The position numbers and the translations under genes were made by a program. Below are positions 22,185 to 30,406 of a stretch of DNA of 41,060 nt, in pieces. Under the pieces are notes generated by a model. The model was given only the letters and a program-made list of their open reading frames with translations, was not told where the DNA came from and made no database searches. Source of the DNA: a virus; IMG/VR virus record IMGVR_UViG_3300025759_000211, positions 1 through 41,060 of that record; one strand, written 5' to 3'. Numbering within the stretch: position 1 is the first letter of the stretch; every line of letters starts with the position of its first letter.

Positions 22185-23211
22185 TATAGGTGATATATCT
22201 GAGCTTAGAGGTTCTGCACAAATATTAAGAGATAAATCTTACGAAGCTAATTTAGAATTTGCTATACAAAGCAACGATGAGGCTATAACAAAAGATGGCA
22301 GAATGGCTATCACTTTTCTTGATAAGTCTACTGTAAAACTAACCGAACATTCACAATTACTTATTGATGAATATATTTACGATCCAGACCCATCAAAGTC
22401 TAAGATGGCTCTTACTTTTGGTTTAGGCACAGCTAGGTTTATTACAGGCAATCTAAACAGAATAGATAAACAAAACATACAACTTAAAACACCAACAGCT
22501 AATATAGCGATAAGAGGCACTGACTTTACAGCCACTGTAGATGAGCTAGGCCGGAGTCTTATTATTTTATTACCAAATAAATTTGGTTTATCTAGTGGTG
22601 AGATAGAAGTTGTTACAGCCACTGGTTCTGTTTTGCTGAATAAACCTTATCAGGCAACAACCGTAAGTGTGTTTGAATCATCTCCTACAAAACCTGTAAT
22701 TTTAGATCTTACTTTAGATCTTATAGATAATATGCTTATTGTTAGCCCACCAAAAGAAGAAGAAATTATTGTAGAAGAAAATACAAGCACACAAACCAAC
22801 AGTTTGCTTGACTTTAACGATTTAGATATAGATTACTTAGCAGAAGACTACTTAGACGAAGATCAACTCGAATTCACAGAGCTAGATATAAATTACCTTG
22901 ATGTAAACTTTCTTGAAGATTTGTTAGATGTAATAGATGCACTTGCTGTAGAAAAAGAAGAAGACCAATTAAGATTAGCAACAAGCACACAAATAGTTGG
23001 TACTCTAATAGGTAATGATCCTGACACACAAATAACCACTTTAATTACAGGTAATGTCATTAGTCTTAGAAGAAATGTAAGCGAAAGTGTTAGATTAGAC
23101 TTGAACGGTAGTAATGCTTACACAGTAATTTTGATACAAGATGGTGTTTCTAATACAATTAAAGTCAACGGAGGTAGTGATAGTGTTATTACAATCACCC
23201 AAAGTAAATGA
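22114..23211 (+). CDS. FecR-domain protein with curlin-like tail
   Basis: FecR domains in periplasmic or surface proteins act in signalling or binding. This 365-residue protein starts from TTG 22114 with a signal peptide (MKALLLIVIFVSHKTMG); the next ATG (22159) would lose it. A FecR core spans about 28-180, with the hallmark LKTPTANIAIRGTDF at 125-139. An acidic linker follows (215-280) with degenerate DxDIDYLxEDYLDE repeats. The last about 75 residues show curlin-like strands (IQDGVSNTIKVNGGSDSVIT, 341-360). The gene overlaps the curlin-like gene by 71 bases in another frame, so its signal peptide is coded inside that gene's end. It overlaps the cyclase gene by four bases. FecR followed by CHASE2-cyclase is a recurrent bacterial pairing. 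It may bind or nucleate the extracellular fibre and report to the cyclase. Confidence 0.78.
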   Translation: MKALLLIVIFVSHKTMGEPQQAVDIGDISELRGSAQILRDKSYEANLEFAIQSNDEAITKDGRMAITFLDKSTVKLTEHSQLLIDEYIYDPDPSKSKMALTFGLGTARFITGNLNRIDKQNIQLKTPTANIAIRGTDFTATVDELGRSLIILLPNKFGLSSGEIEVVTATGSVLLNKPYQATTVSVFESSPTKPVILDLTLDLIDNMLIVSPPKEEEIIVEENTSTQTNSLLDFNDLDIDYLAEDYLDEDQLEFTELDINYLDVNFLEDLLDVIDALAVEKEEDQLRLATSTQIVGTLIGNDPDTQITTLITGNVISLRRNVSESVRLDLNGSNAYTVILIQDGVSNTIKVNGGSDSVITITQSK

Positions 23212-24959
23212 ATAAACTTATTTTTCCTATATTGGTTGTATTATCACTGCCACTTATATTTCAAAGCACTCCAACTGAAATATTTAAACTCAAAATATTT
23301 GATGCTTTTGTAACGACACCAGAGCCATCTGGTAATTTTGTTGTATTGAACATTACAGAAGAAGATATTGAAAAACAAGGTGGTTGGCCATTTCCTAGGA
23401 GGACACTTGCACAAATACAAGTAGATTTAATAAATGAAGGTGCTATAGGTGTTGGTTGGGTCATAGGTTTTCCACAAGCCGATCGCATGGGTGGAGATAA
23501 AGTGTTTGCCACTACCCTTGGATATGCTCCTTCTGTGTTAGCTATGTTTGAAAATGCTAATGGTAGCTATCCCAAAACTACAGGCACTGTTATCAAAGGC
23601 GATGATACTGGTGGTATGTCGACACCTGGCGTTATACAAAACATAGACGTGCTACAAGAAAATGCAAATCAAGGTATTGCTAGTGCACCAGTTGATATAG
23701 ATAACTTGGTTAGAAGAATACCACTGTTACTTAAAACTCCTGATGGTTATGTTAGCTCTTTTGGTACAGAAGTCTTAAAAACACTTACAGGAGCTCGAAC
23801 TTACATCATTACTACCAATGATGTTGGTATACAAGAAATAGCTGTAAGAGGTATACCACCCGTTAAAACAGATAGTCTTGGTCGTAAATGGATCAGTTGG
23901 GTAGATACACCACAAACAACATTAAAAGAAATGGATGTTGCAGGTAAGTTTGTATTTGTTGGTGTTACTGCTCCAGGAATCATGCCACAAGTTGCAACAC
24001 CGACTGGATTATTAGAACCACATAAAATACAAGCTGCACTATCTGAATCAATATTGATAGAAAACTCTCCATTTATTCCAGATTTTGCACTTGCGTTGGA
24101 AATTTTAATTTTTACAATTTTTGTGTCGTTGACGTGGCTTGTAATTAATTATTTTGGTGTAACTAAGGGCGTAAGCCTTGCTGTAATTTTGCTCTTTACT
24201 ACGGGCTTTACAGGAGCTTTTAGCATTCAAAAAGGTTATTTAATAGATTTTTCATGGACTTTTGTATCTCAATTCATTGCTGGTGCTATTGCTTTCTATC
24301 TAAACTTTAGAAAACAGTATAAATTACGCCAACAAATTAAAAAACAGTTTGAGCATTATCTTGATCCAAGACAAGTTAAAAAGTTACAAGACAATCCAGA
24401 GTCATTAGTTTTGGGTGGTGAGCGAAGGTATTGCACTTTTCTCTTTACAGATGTCCGTGGGTTTACTGCTATGTCAGAACGACTAGAACCAGAAGAGGTA
24501 ACTTTGATTATGAACAAAGCTTTAACTATTCAAGCAAACGCAGTTAAAGAATATGGAGGAATGGTAGATAAATATATTGGCGATGCCATGATGGCTATAT
24601 TTAATGCTCCTATAGATTTACCAAATCATGAAACAGCAGCCGTGCTTTGTGCTAAAGAAATACAAGAAAATATAAAAAAAGCTGACATTGGTGTAGAAAT
24701 AGGTGTGGGTGTAAACACTGGATATGCTGTTGTTGGTAATATGGGTAGTGATACTAGATTCGATTATACAGCTATTGGAGATGCTGTAAATCTAGCAGCT
24801 AGACTTGAAAGCTCAACTAAAGAAGTTGGCGAAGATTTAGTCATAGGTTATGATACCATTAAAGTTGATACCTTTAGTGATCAAATAATGCTAAAAGAAC
24901 TTGATGGTATTTTTGTAAAAGGTAAAAAGAATAAAATAAAAATATTTACTACTGCATAA
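23208..24959 (+). CDS. CHASE2-class III adenylate/guanylate cyclase
   Basis: This 583-residue membrane enzyme probably makes cAMP (or cGMP) in response to an extracytoplasmic signal. Topology: N-terminal signal anchor (about 4-20), periplasmic CHASE2 domain (about 42-285, including VVLNITEEDIEKQGGWPFPR), three membrane helices (about 292-315, 321-340, 347-365), a linker helix (QFEHYLDPRQV), then a class III cyclase domain (about 400-580). Catalytic residues are in place: metal ligands D415 (FTDVRGF) and D459 (YIGDA), substrate-specifying K455 and D519, and transition-state residues N528 and R532 (GDAVNLAARLE). The Lys/Asp pair favours ATP. It overlaps the FecR gene by four bases. It is likely functional, and unusual for a phage. 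Confidence 0.93.
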   Translation: MNKLIFPILVVLSLPLIFQSTPTEIFKLKIFDAFVTTPEPSGNFVVLNITEEDIEKQGGWPFPRRTLAQIQVDLINEGAIGVGWVIGFPQADRMGGDKVFATTLGYAPSVLAMFENANGSYPKTTGTVIKGDDTGGMSTPGVIQNIDVLQENANQGIASAPVDIDNLVRRIPLLLKTPDGYVSSFGTEVLKTLTGARTYIITTNDVGIQEIAVRGIPPVKTDSLGRKWISWVDTPQTTLKEMDVAGKFVFVGVTAPGIMPQVATPTGLLEPHKIQAALSESILIENSPFIPDFALALEILIFTIFVSLTWLVINYFGVTKGVSLAVILLFTTGFTGAFSIQKGYLIDFSWTFVSQFIAGAIAFYLNFRKQYKLRQQIKKQFEHYLDPRQVKKLQDNPESLVLGGERRYCTFLFTDVRGFTAMSERLEPEEVTLIMNKALTIQANAVKEYGGMVDKYIGDAMMAIFNAPIDLPNHETAAVLCAKEIQENIKKADIGVEIGVGVNTGYAVVGNMGSDTRFDYTAIGDAVNLAARLESSTKEVGEDLVIGYDTIKVDTFSDQIMLKELDGIFVKGKKNKIKIFTTA

Positions 24960-24960
24960 T

Positions 24961-25176
24961 ATGAAACAAGAAATAACTACAAACGATTTAGTAGCAAGAC
25001 TTACAAAGCTAGAAACAATTTCGCACGAGCGTTGGAAAACCGCATTTAATGAATTTTCTGATATTAAAGAAGAAATTACTCATATAAATTCAACTATCAA
25101 AGCTACTACCTTTGGTGTTTTTGGTTTTTTAGGTGCTTTATTTATAGCAGTAGTAGTAAATATGGTGATGGTATGA
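24961..25176 (+). CDS. Small membrane protein, XhlA/holin-like
   Basis: A 71-residue protein with a helical, charged N-terminal half (LVARLTKLETISHERWKTAF) and one C-terminal membrane segment (TTFGVFGFLGALFIAVVVNM, about 49-68). This arrangement resembles small phage holins or hemolysin XhlA-like proteins that assist lysis. The start follows one base after the cyclase stop and its stop overlaps the next holin start, placing it in the lysis module. It could be a holin, antiholin or spanin-like factor. The family is not certain. Confidence 0.65.
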   Translation: MKQEITTNDLVARLTKLETISHERWKTAFNEFSDIKEEITHINSTIKATTFGVFGFLGALFIAVVVNMVMV

Positions 25177-25652
25177 AGGGATTACTTAAAAACATAGTAG
25201 GTGCTGTAGCCCCTACATTAGGAACAGCAATAGGTGGACCTATGGGAGGCATGGCTGCAAACATGATTGCAGATGTTCTGGGTGTACCAAATGATCAGAA
25301 ATCAATAGAAAGAGCAATACAAAACGCTACACCAGAACAAATGTTAGAACTCAAGAAAGCTGAACAACAATTCGAAGTTCAAATGAAAGAGCTCGAAGTA
25401 GATGTATTCAAACTAGAAACTCAAGACAAACAAAATGCTAGAGGTATGTTTAGCAAAGATTGGACTGCAAGAATAATTGGTATAGCAACTATAGGTGGCT
25501 TTTTAGGTTATATATTTTTGGTTACGTTACAACCGCCAGAACAAAACTCCGAAGCTTTAATAAATCTTGTTTTGGGTTATCTTGGAGGATTAGCTAGTGC
25601 AATTATTTCGTTCTATTTTGGAGCATCTAACACATCCAACAAAGGAGAATAA
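25173..25652 (+). CDS. Holin, GTA_holin_3TM type
   Basis: A 159-residue protein fitting the 3TM holin family first described in gene transfer agents. A Gly/Ala-rich hydrophobic N-terminal segment (VGAVAPTLGTAIGGPMGGMA, about 9-28), a charged helical middle (41-95, with EQMLELKKAEQQFEVQMKEL), then two membrane helices (about 100-118, ARIIGIATIGGFLGYIFLV; and 127-149, EALINLVLGYLGGLASAIIS). It directly precedes the lysozyme gene and overlaps the previous gene by four bases. Holins form membrane lesions that release the endolysin at the set time. Confidence 0.78.
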   Translation: MKGLLKNIVGAVAPTLGTAIGGPMGGMAANMIADVLGVPNDQKSIERAIQNATPEQMLELKKAEQQFEVQMKELEVDVFKLETQDKQNARGMFSKDWTARIIGIATIGGFLGYIFLVTLQPPEQNSEALINLVLGYLGGLASAIISFYFGASNTSNKGE

Positions 25653-25653
25653 G

Positions 25654-26097
25654 ATGAAAATTTCACAAGAAGGTTTAGCTCTTATTAAGAAGTTTGAAGG
25701 TTGTGAGCTTGAAGCTTACAAATGTGCAGCTGGAGTATGGACTATAGGATATGGTTCTACCAAGAATGTAAAAGAAGGCGATACAATGAAACAAGAAGAT
25801 GCTGATAATTTATTGTTACATGAAATGGAAGAATACGAAGGATATGTAAATGATCTTGTAGAAGTTGATCTAGAACAAAATCAGTTTGATGCACTAGTTT
25901 CTTGGGTATTTAATTTAGGACCTGCAAATTTAAAAGCCTCAACTTTGTTAAAAGTTCTAAACGCTAAAGATTATGAAGGTGTACCAGCACAAATTAAACG
26001 CTGGAATAAAGCTGGTGGCAAAGTATTACAGGGACTTATAAGAAGAAGAGAAGCAGAATCTTTGTTGTTTGAAGGCAAAGAATGGCATGAGGTATAA
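25654..26097 (+). CDS. GH24 lysozyme (endolysin)
   Basis: A 147-residue T4/P22-like lysozyme (muramidase) that cleaves peptidoglycan between MurNAc and GlcNAc. The catalytic spacing is E15-8 residues-C24-5 residues-T30 (FEGCELEAYKCAAGVWTIGYG), the E-8-(D/C)-5-T pattern of phage GH24 enzymes with Cys in place of Asp. WNLGPANLKASTLL-type core (VFNLGPANLKASTLLKVLN) is also present. There is no signal or SAR segment, so export depends on the holin. ATG 25654 follows AAAGGAGAATAAG. The longer in-frame version from 25597 would begin inside the holin gene and is not used. Confidence 0.9.
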   Translation: MKISQEGLALIKKFEGCELEAYKCAAGVWTIGYGSTKNVKEGDTMKQEDADNLLLHEMEEYEGYVNDLVEVDLEQNQFDALVSWVFNLGPANLKASTLLKVLNAKDYEGVPAQIKRWNKAGGKVLQGLIRRREAESLLFEGKEWHEV

Positions 26098-26099
26098 CC

Positions 26100-27968
26100 A
26101 TGCCGTTGCAGAAGCTTACATTTAGACCAGGTATCAACAGAGAGGGAACAGCTTACGATAACGAAGGCGGTTGGTTTGATTGTAATTTAGTACGTTTTCG
26201 AAAAGGCAGACCAGAAAAGTTTGGTGGTTGGCAAAAACTTACCATTAATACATATTTAGGCACAGCTAGGGCTTTACATCCATGGATTTCTTTAGAAGGT
26301 ACTAAATTTTTAGGTTTAGGTACAACTTGGAAATATTATGTAGAATCTGGTGGTGCTTTCAATGATATTACGCCTATACGATCTACTACATCTGCTGGTG
26401 ATGTAACTTTTTCTGCAACCAATGGAGATGCAACTATTACGGTAACTGATACTGCTCATGGTGCTGTTCAGAATGATTTTGTAACATTTTCAGGTGCTGT
26501 ATCATTAGGTGGTAACATAAACTCAAATGTATTAAATCAAGAGTATCAGATAGCGACTATAGTCAATGACAATAGCTATACTATAGAAGCAAAAAATACT
26601 TCTGGTGTTACTGTTACAGCAAATTCATCAGATACTGGAAATGGTGGATCTTCAGTTGTTGGTGCTTACCAAGTAAGTGTGGGCTTAGATATATATATAC
26701 CTGGAACTGGCTGGGGTATAAATGGTTGGGGATTAGGAACTTTTGGCAGTACATCATCTTTAAGCAACACTAATCAGTTAAGACTATGGACTCATGATAA
26801 CTTTGGTGAAGATTTAATTATAAATCAAAGAAACGGTGGTATTTACAAGTGGACTGAAGAAGATGGATTATCAGCTAGAGCTGTAGAACTATCAGGTATC
26901 TCTGGTGCTAATTTAGTACCAACAAAAAGTTTACAGGTTATAACTTCAGAAAAAGACAGACATCTTATTGTTTTAGGTTGTGATCCTATATCTGGTTCAG
27001 CAAGAACAGGAACTATAGATCCTATGCTTATTGCATTTAGTGATCAAGAAAATGCTTTAGATTTTGAACCATTATCTACTAATACAGCAGGGTCTCTAAG
27101 ATTATCTTCAGGATCATCAATTATTGGTGGTGTAAAAGCTAGACAAGAGATATTAGTTTGGACTGATACAGCTCTTTATAGTATGCAATTTATAGGTCCT
27201 CCATTTACTTTTGGTATAAATCTAATAAATGAAGGAACAGGTCTAGTAGGTCCAAAAGCCGCAATAACAACTCCTAGTGGTGTTTACTGGATGAGTTACA
27301 ACAACTTTTACACATACAATGGTAGCGTACAAACACTACCTTGTTCTGTACATAACTATGTTTTTACTGATATAAACCTTACACAGTCATTCAAAATAAA
27401 TGCATTTACTATTAAAGATAAAAGTGAGGTAGGTTGGTTCTATTGTTCATCTAGTTCAGATGAAATAGATAGATACGTAATATACAACTATGTAGAGCAG
27501 ATATGGTTTTACGGTCAACTTACAAGAACTGCTTGGTTAGACTCTGGTATTGTTAATTACCCGAGAGCTGTAAACGGTGGCTATCTTTACCAACAAGAAG
27601 TAGGTTTTGATGACGATGGTTCACCTATGACTAACGTATTTATAGAAAGCTCTGACATGGATATAGGTGATGGTGAACAGTTTAGCTTTATCAAACGAAT
27701 TATACCTGATTACAAGTTTATTCAAGACGACAACAACTGTAATGTAAACATAGTTCTTAAGACTAGAAACTTCCCAGGTGACCCTCTTACAACCAATTCA
27801 ACCAGTTCCATCAGTGCAGATACACAACAAGCTTATGTTCGTAGCAGGTCAAGACAGATAGCTTTAAGGTTTGAATCAGACGATGATGCTACTGACGATG
27901 GTAATCTTGGTATTGGTTGGAGATTAGGAGCAACACGAATAGATATAAAACCTGATGGTAGAAGATGA
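26100..27968 (+). CDS. Large tail protein, P22 gp10-like candidate
   Basis: A 622-residue beta-rich protein. The N-terminus (LQKLTFRPGINREGTAYDNE, then GGWFDCNLVRFRKGRPEKFG) is characteristic of packaged-DNA-stabilisation/hub proteins that attach to the tail tube of short-tailed phages. A Thr/Ser-rich insert (about 95-190) is followed by six or so blade-like segments with WTxxDG, LIVLGCDP and VYWMSYNNFYTY. The end shows RSRSRQIALRFESDDDATD, a known closing motif in such tail proteins. The start is three bases after the lysozyme stop. The strand pattern suggests a beta-propeller-like hub. A receptor-binding function is less likely. Confidence 0.65.
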   Translation: MPLQKLTFRPGINREGTAYDNEGGWFDCNLVRFRKGRPEKFGGWQKLTINTYLGTARALHPWISLEGTKFLGLGTTWKYYVESGGAFNDITPIRSTTSAGDVTFSATNGDATITVTDTAHGAVQNDFVTFSGAVSLGGNINSNVLNQEYQIATIVNDNSYTIEAKNTSGVTVTANSSDTGNGGSSVVGAYQVSVGLDIYIPGTGWGINGWGLGTFGSTSSLSNTNQLRLWTHDNFGEDLIINQRNGGIYKWTEEDGLSARAVELSGISGANLVPTKSLQVITSEKDRHLIVLGCDPISGSARTGTIDPMLIAFSDQENALDFEPLSTNTAGSLRLSSGSSIIGGVKARQEILVWTDTALYSMQFIGPPFTFGINLINEGTGLVGPKAAITTPSGVYWMSYNNFYTYNGSVQTLPCSVHNYVFTDINLTQSFKINAFTIKDKSEVGWFYCSSSSDEIDRYVIYNYVEQIWFYGQLTRTAWLDSGIVNYPRAVNGGYLYQQEVGFDDDGSPMTNVFIESSDMDIGDGEQFSFIKRIIPDYKFIQDDNNCNVNIVLKTRNFPGDPLTTNSTSSISADTQQAYVRSRSRQIALRFESDDDATDDGNLGIGWRLGATRIDIKPDGRR

Positions 27969-28291
27969 GCAAACTACTACAGACTCAACTACCACTAGCA
28001 TCTGAACAAGTCACATCTGATATTTTCAACAGATTAGTAAGAATACTAGAAATAAACCTTGGTGCTGTAGATCTAGATAATATTAGACAAATCAGTGATC
28101 CTGAAAAAAACACACTCAAATTTAATGATGGTAGTATTATTTGGAACACTACTGTTGGTGTTTTACAAGTATATACAGGCAATCAGTGGTTAGATATTGG
28201 AGACAGAACGCTACCACAAGGCTTTGAAATGACTTCTAGTGTTGGTAAAGTTACTATAAATATAGCAGGTAGCACCACAATTAACGTATGA
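27965..28291 (+). CDS. Small tail-region protein
   Basis: A 108-residue protein without membrane segment: helical N-terminus (LPLASEQVTSDIFNRLVRIL) followed by beta strands (NTLKFNDGSIIWNTTVGVLQ, then WLDIGDRTLPQGFEMTSSVG). It begins in the ATGA overlap with the large tail gene and ends in an ATGA overlap with the oxygenase gene, so all three are coupled. It resembles small marine phage tail proteins that follow the gp10-like gene. Function not recognised. Confidence 0.55.
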   Translation: MSKLLQTQLPLASEQVTSDIFNRLVRILEINLGAVDLDNIRQISDPEKNTLKFNDGSIIWNTTVGVLQVYTGNQWLDIGDRTLPQGFEMTSSVGKVTINIAGSTTINV

Positions 28292-28995
28292 GCAACACAG
28301 CAGAGGATCTAAGATACAAAACCAAAAACATACTTTTAGAGCATCCTGCTGACTGGTATATAGATAAAAATACGTTTGATGCTGTATCACAATCAGTAGA
28401 ACCGATAATGGAGTTCTACAAACAAGAAGGCGACACACAACGAAAAGACACTGAATTAGATAAGATTATACAAGAACCCCTTAAAGATGTTTACACAGTG
28501 CCTTTCTTTTCAGAAAAGTTTTGCGAAATATTGCTTGATGAAATGAAAAATTTAGAGGCATTTCATGGGTTTCAACCCAACCCAGATGAGGATGAACTGC
28601 GTCAAATACCCGAAATAACTTTTCAAGATAATTGCCCAGAAATCTTCCATTCCTTGTTCCATACGATATATACTATAGGTAATCCTATATTTTTGAATAT
28701 TTGGAATCGACACGTAAACGGTGGTGGAATACAAATAGCCAACTATAATTTAAAGGATAAAAAACAAGGTGCTTGGCATCATGATGCAAGTGCTGATATA
28801 AGTATGGTAGTTCCTTTGAACACTGGAAAGTACAAAGGTGGCGGAACTGAGTTTTTGAAACGTGGTACAGTCGAGCCTTTACCTACAGGCCACGCTCTAA
28901 TTTTTCCGAGTTTTACTCATATGCACAGGGGACTTGCAGTAGAATCAGGAGATAGATACTTACTGGTATTTTGGTTAAAATGTATTGAGGAATAA
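28288..28995 (+). CDS. 2OG-Fe(II) oxygenase 5 (PLOD-like)
   Basis: A 235-residue member of the 2OG-Fe(II) oxygenase superfamily, resembling lysyl/prolyl hydroxylase catalytic domains. The triad is visible as H164-H-D166 (GAWHHDASADIS) and H213 (FTHMHRGL), with R223 (ESGDRYLLVFWLK) for 2-oxoglutarate. The strand SMVVPLNTGKYKGGGTEFL is typical. The helical N-terminal 60 residues are specific to it. Placed about 10 kb away from the cluster of four, in the middle of virion genes, and overlapping both neighbours. It may modify a virion protein. Substrate unknown. Confidence 0.8.
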   Translation: MSNTAEDLRYKTKNILLEHPADWYIDKNTFDAVSQSVEPIMEFYKQEGDTQRKDTELDKIIQEPLKDVYTVPFFSEKFCEILLDEMKNLEAFHGFQPNPDEDELRQIPEITFQDNCPEIFHSLFHTIYTIGNPIFLNIWNRHVNGGGIQIANYNLKDKKQGAWHHDASADISMVVPLNTGKYKGGGTEFLKRGTVEPLPTGHALIFPSFTHMHRGLAVESGDRYLLVFWLKCIEE

Positions 28996-28996
28996 T

Positions 28997-30406
28997 TTGA
29001 GCATGAATAGAATAGACAACTCAGGCACAGGCATAGCAGGATTAGGAAGAGGAGAAGATTCTATGCTTGCCCACGTAGCACCAGGAGAAATGGTAGTACC
29101 ACCAGTTATCTCTCCAGCAACCCAAGAAATTATTAGAAAAGAAATGATGGCAGTAGGACTAGATCCTAACGAATACACTGTTGGTCAAGGTATGTCTATC
29201 AACCCTATAACAGGTATGGCAGAGTTTGGTTTTTTTAAGAAACTAGCAAAATCAGTAAAAAAAGTAGTCAAAAAGATTGCACCAATTGCAGCAGTAATAC
29301 CTGGACCATGGCAGGGACCTGCAATTATGTATAACAGGGGAAAAGCTATTGTTAATATAGCAAAAGGCGAGGGTGGTATTGGCGACTTAATAACAGCATT
29401 TACACCCGCAAAATCATATACAGGTGGTAAAACAGGAAATATCTTTGGCAATGCAAAAGAGTTTTTAACAAAAGGCTCAGATGGAGTTGGTCTATTAGGT
29501 AATCTTGGTAAAAGTTTAGGATCTGCTAAAGAATTTGTATTTAAAGGTGATGATGGCGTTGGTCTTTTAGGAAACATTGGTAAAGGATTTAGTGGTGCAA
29601 AAGAATACGTATTGCCAGGGGAAGATGGTAAAGGTTTATTTAAAAACCTCATGGGTCCTGGTCAACAACAGATGGACGAATATGACCAGCTCGTAGGAAG
29701 TGAAGATTATTTTGATCCAAATTTTGGAACAGTGCAACCCAATCAACAATCTTTTATAAGCAGACTCATTAGTGGCACACCAGGACAGCAAAATGCATTC
29801 CAAGAATTTATGGATGACCAGCTAGGATTTGATCCTGGAGGCGGTGGTATTTATAGAGCTTTTGGGGGTAACCAACAAGTAGATGCAGATGGCAACCCAA
29901 TACAAGGTGGTGGGTTTGGCGGTATAAATCCAGGTTTGGCCGCTATGGCTGCACTTTATGGTAAAGCTGTAAAAGAATCTTACAAAGAAAGAGAAGGTGG
30001 CATGAAAGACATTAGACAATCTATAAGACCAGACCTAATGCCAGCTCCTACGTTTACAGGCTTTGACCTAGGCATCAGAAAACAAGCAGCTATGGGTGGA
30101 TTACAAGAACGACCTAGATTTGCCATGGGTAGATCTGCAATGGCTAATGAGTTAGATATGCGTATGGGTGGTCCAAGCATAGGTCCAGGTACAGGAACAA
30201 GTGATGATATACCTGCTATGTTAAGTGATGGTGAGTTTGTAATGACTTCTGCTGCAAATAATGGTTTAGGTGGATTTAAAGTAACAAAGACAGAAACTGG
30301 CATAGAGCTAATACCAAACGGCAAACCTGACAGACAAAAAGGTGCAAAGAACATGGATAAGCTTATGAAAACTTTTGAGCAGTTCAACAAAATAGGAATG
30401 GCATAA
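28997..30406 (+). CDS. Internal virion / assembly protein (conserved marine phage)
   Basis: A 469-residue protein read from TTG 28997, six bases after GAGG; ATG 29003 is the alternative. The beginning contains ARGEDSMLAHVAPGEMVVPP-type sequence (GRGEDSMLAHVAPGEMVVPP), then a basic and hydrophobic stretch (KKLAKSVKKVVKKIAPIAAV), a Gly-rich middle with three degenerate KEFxxKGxDGVGLLGNxGK repeats (about 150-215), and a C-terminal block GPGTGTSDDIPAMLSDGEFV (about 395-414), which recurs in large structural proteins of marine phages. A membrane-active or internal virion role is inferred. No enzymatic motif was found. Confidence 0.65.
   Translation: MSMNRIDNSGTGIAGLGRGEDSMLAHVAPGEMVVPPVISPATQEIIRKEMMAVGLDPNEYTVGQGMSINPITGMAEFGFFKKLAKSVKKVVKKIAPIAAVIPGPWQGPAIMYNRGKAIVNIAKGEGGIGDLITAFTPAKSYTGGKTGNIFGNAKEFLTKGSDGVGLLGNLGKSLGSAKEFVFKGDDGVGLLGNIGKGFSGAKEYVLPGEDGKGLFKNLMGPGQQQMDEYDQLVGSEDYFDPNFGTVQPNQQSFISRLISGTPGQQNAFQEFMDDQLGFDPGGGGIYRAFGGNQQVDADGNPIQGGGFGGINPGLAAMAALYGKAVKESYKEREGGMKDIRQSIRPDLMPAPTFTGFDLGIRKQAAMGGLQERPRFAMGRSAMANELDMRMGGPSIGPGTGTSDDIPAMLSDGEFVMTSAANNGLGGFKVTKTETGIELIPNGKPDRQKGAKNMDKLMKTFEQFNKIGMA

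Noticed and set aside
25597-25653. Longer lysozyme starting inside the holin gene
   Set aside because: It would add 19 residues with no SAR or signal character; ATG 25654 has a perfect ribosome site.
29980-30390. Minus-strand open frames of 136 codons opposite the 28997 gene
   Set aside because: They have no start signal and the plus-strand protein is conserved in type; treated as shadows.
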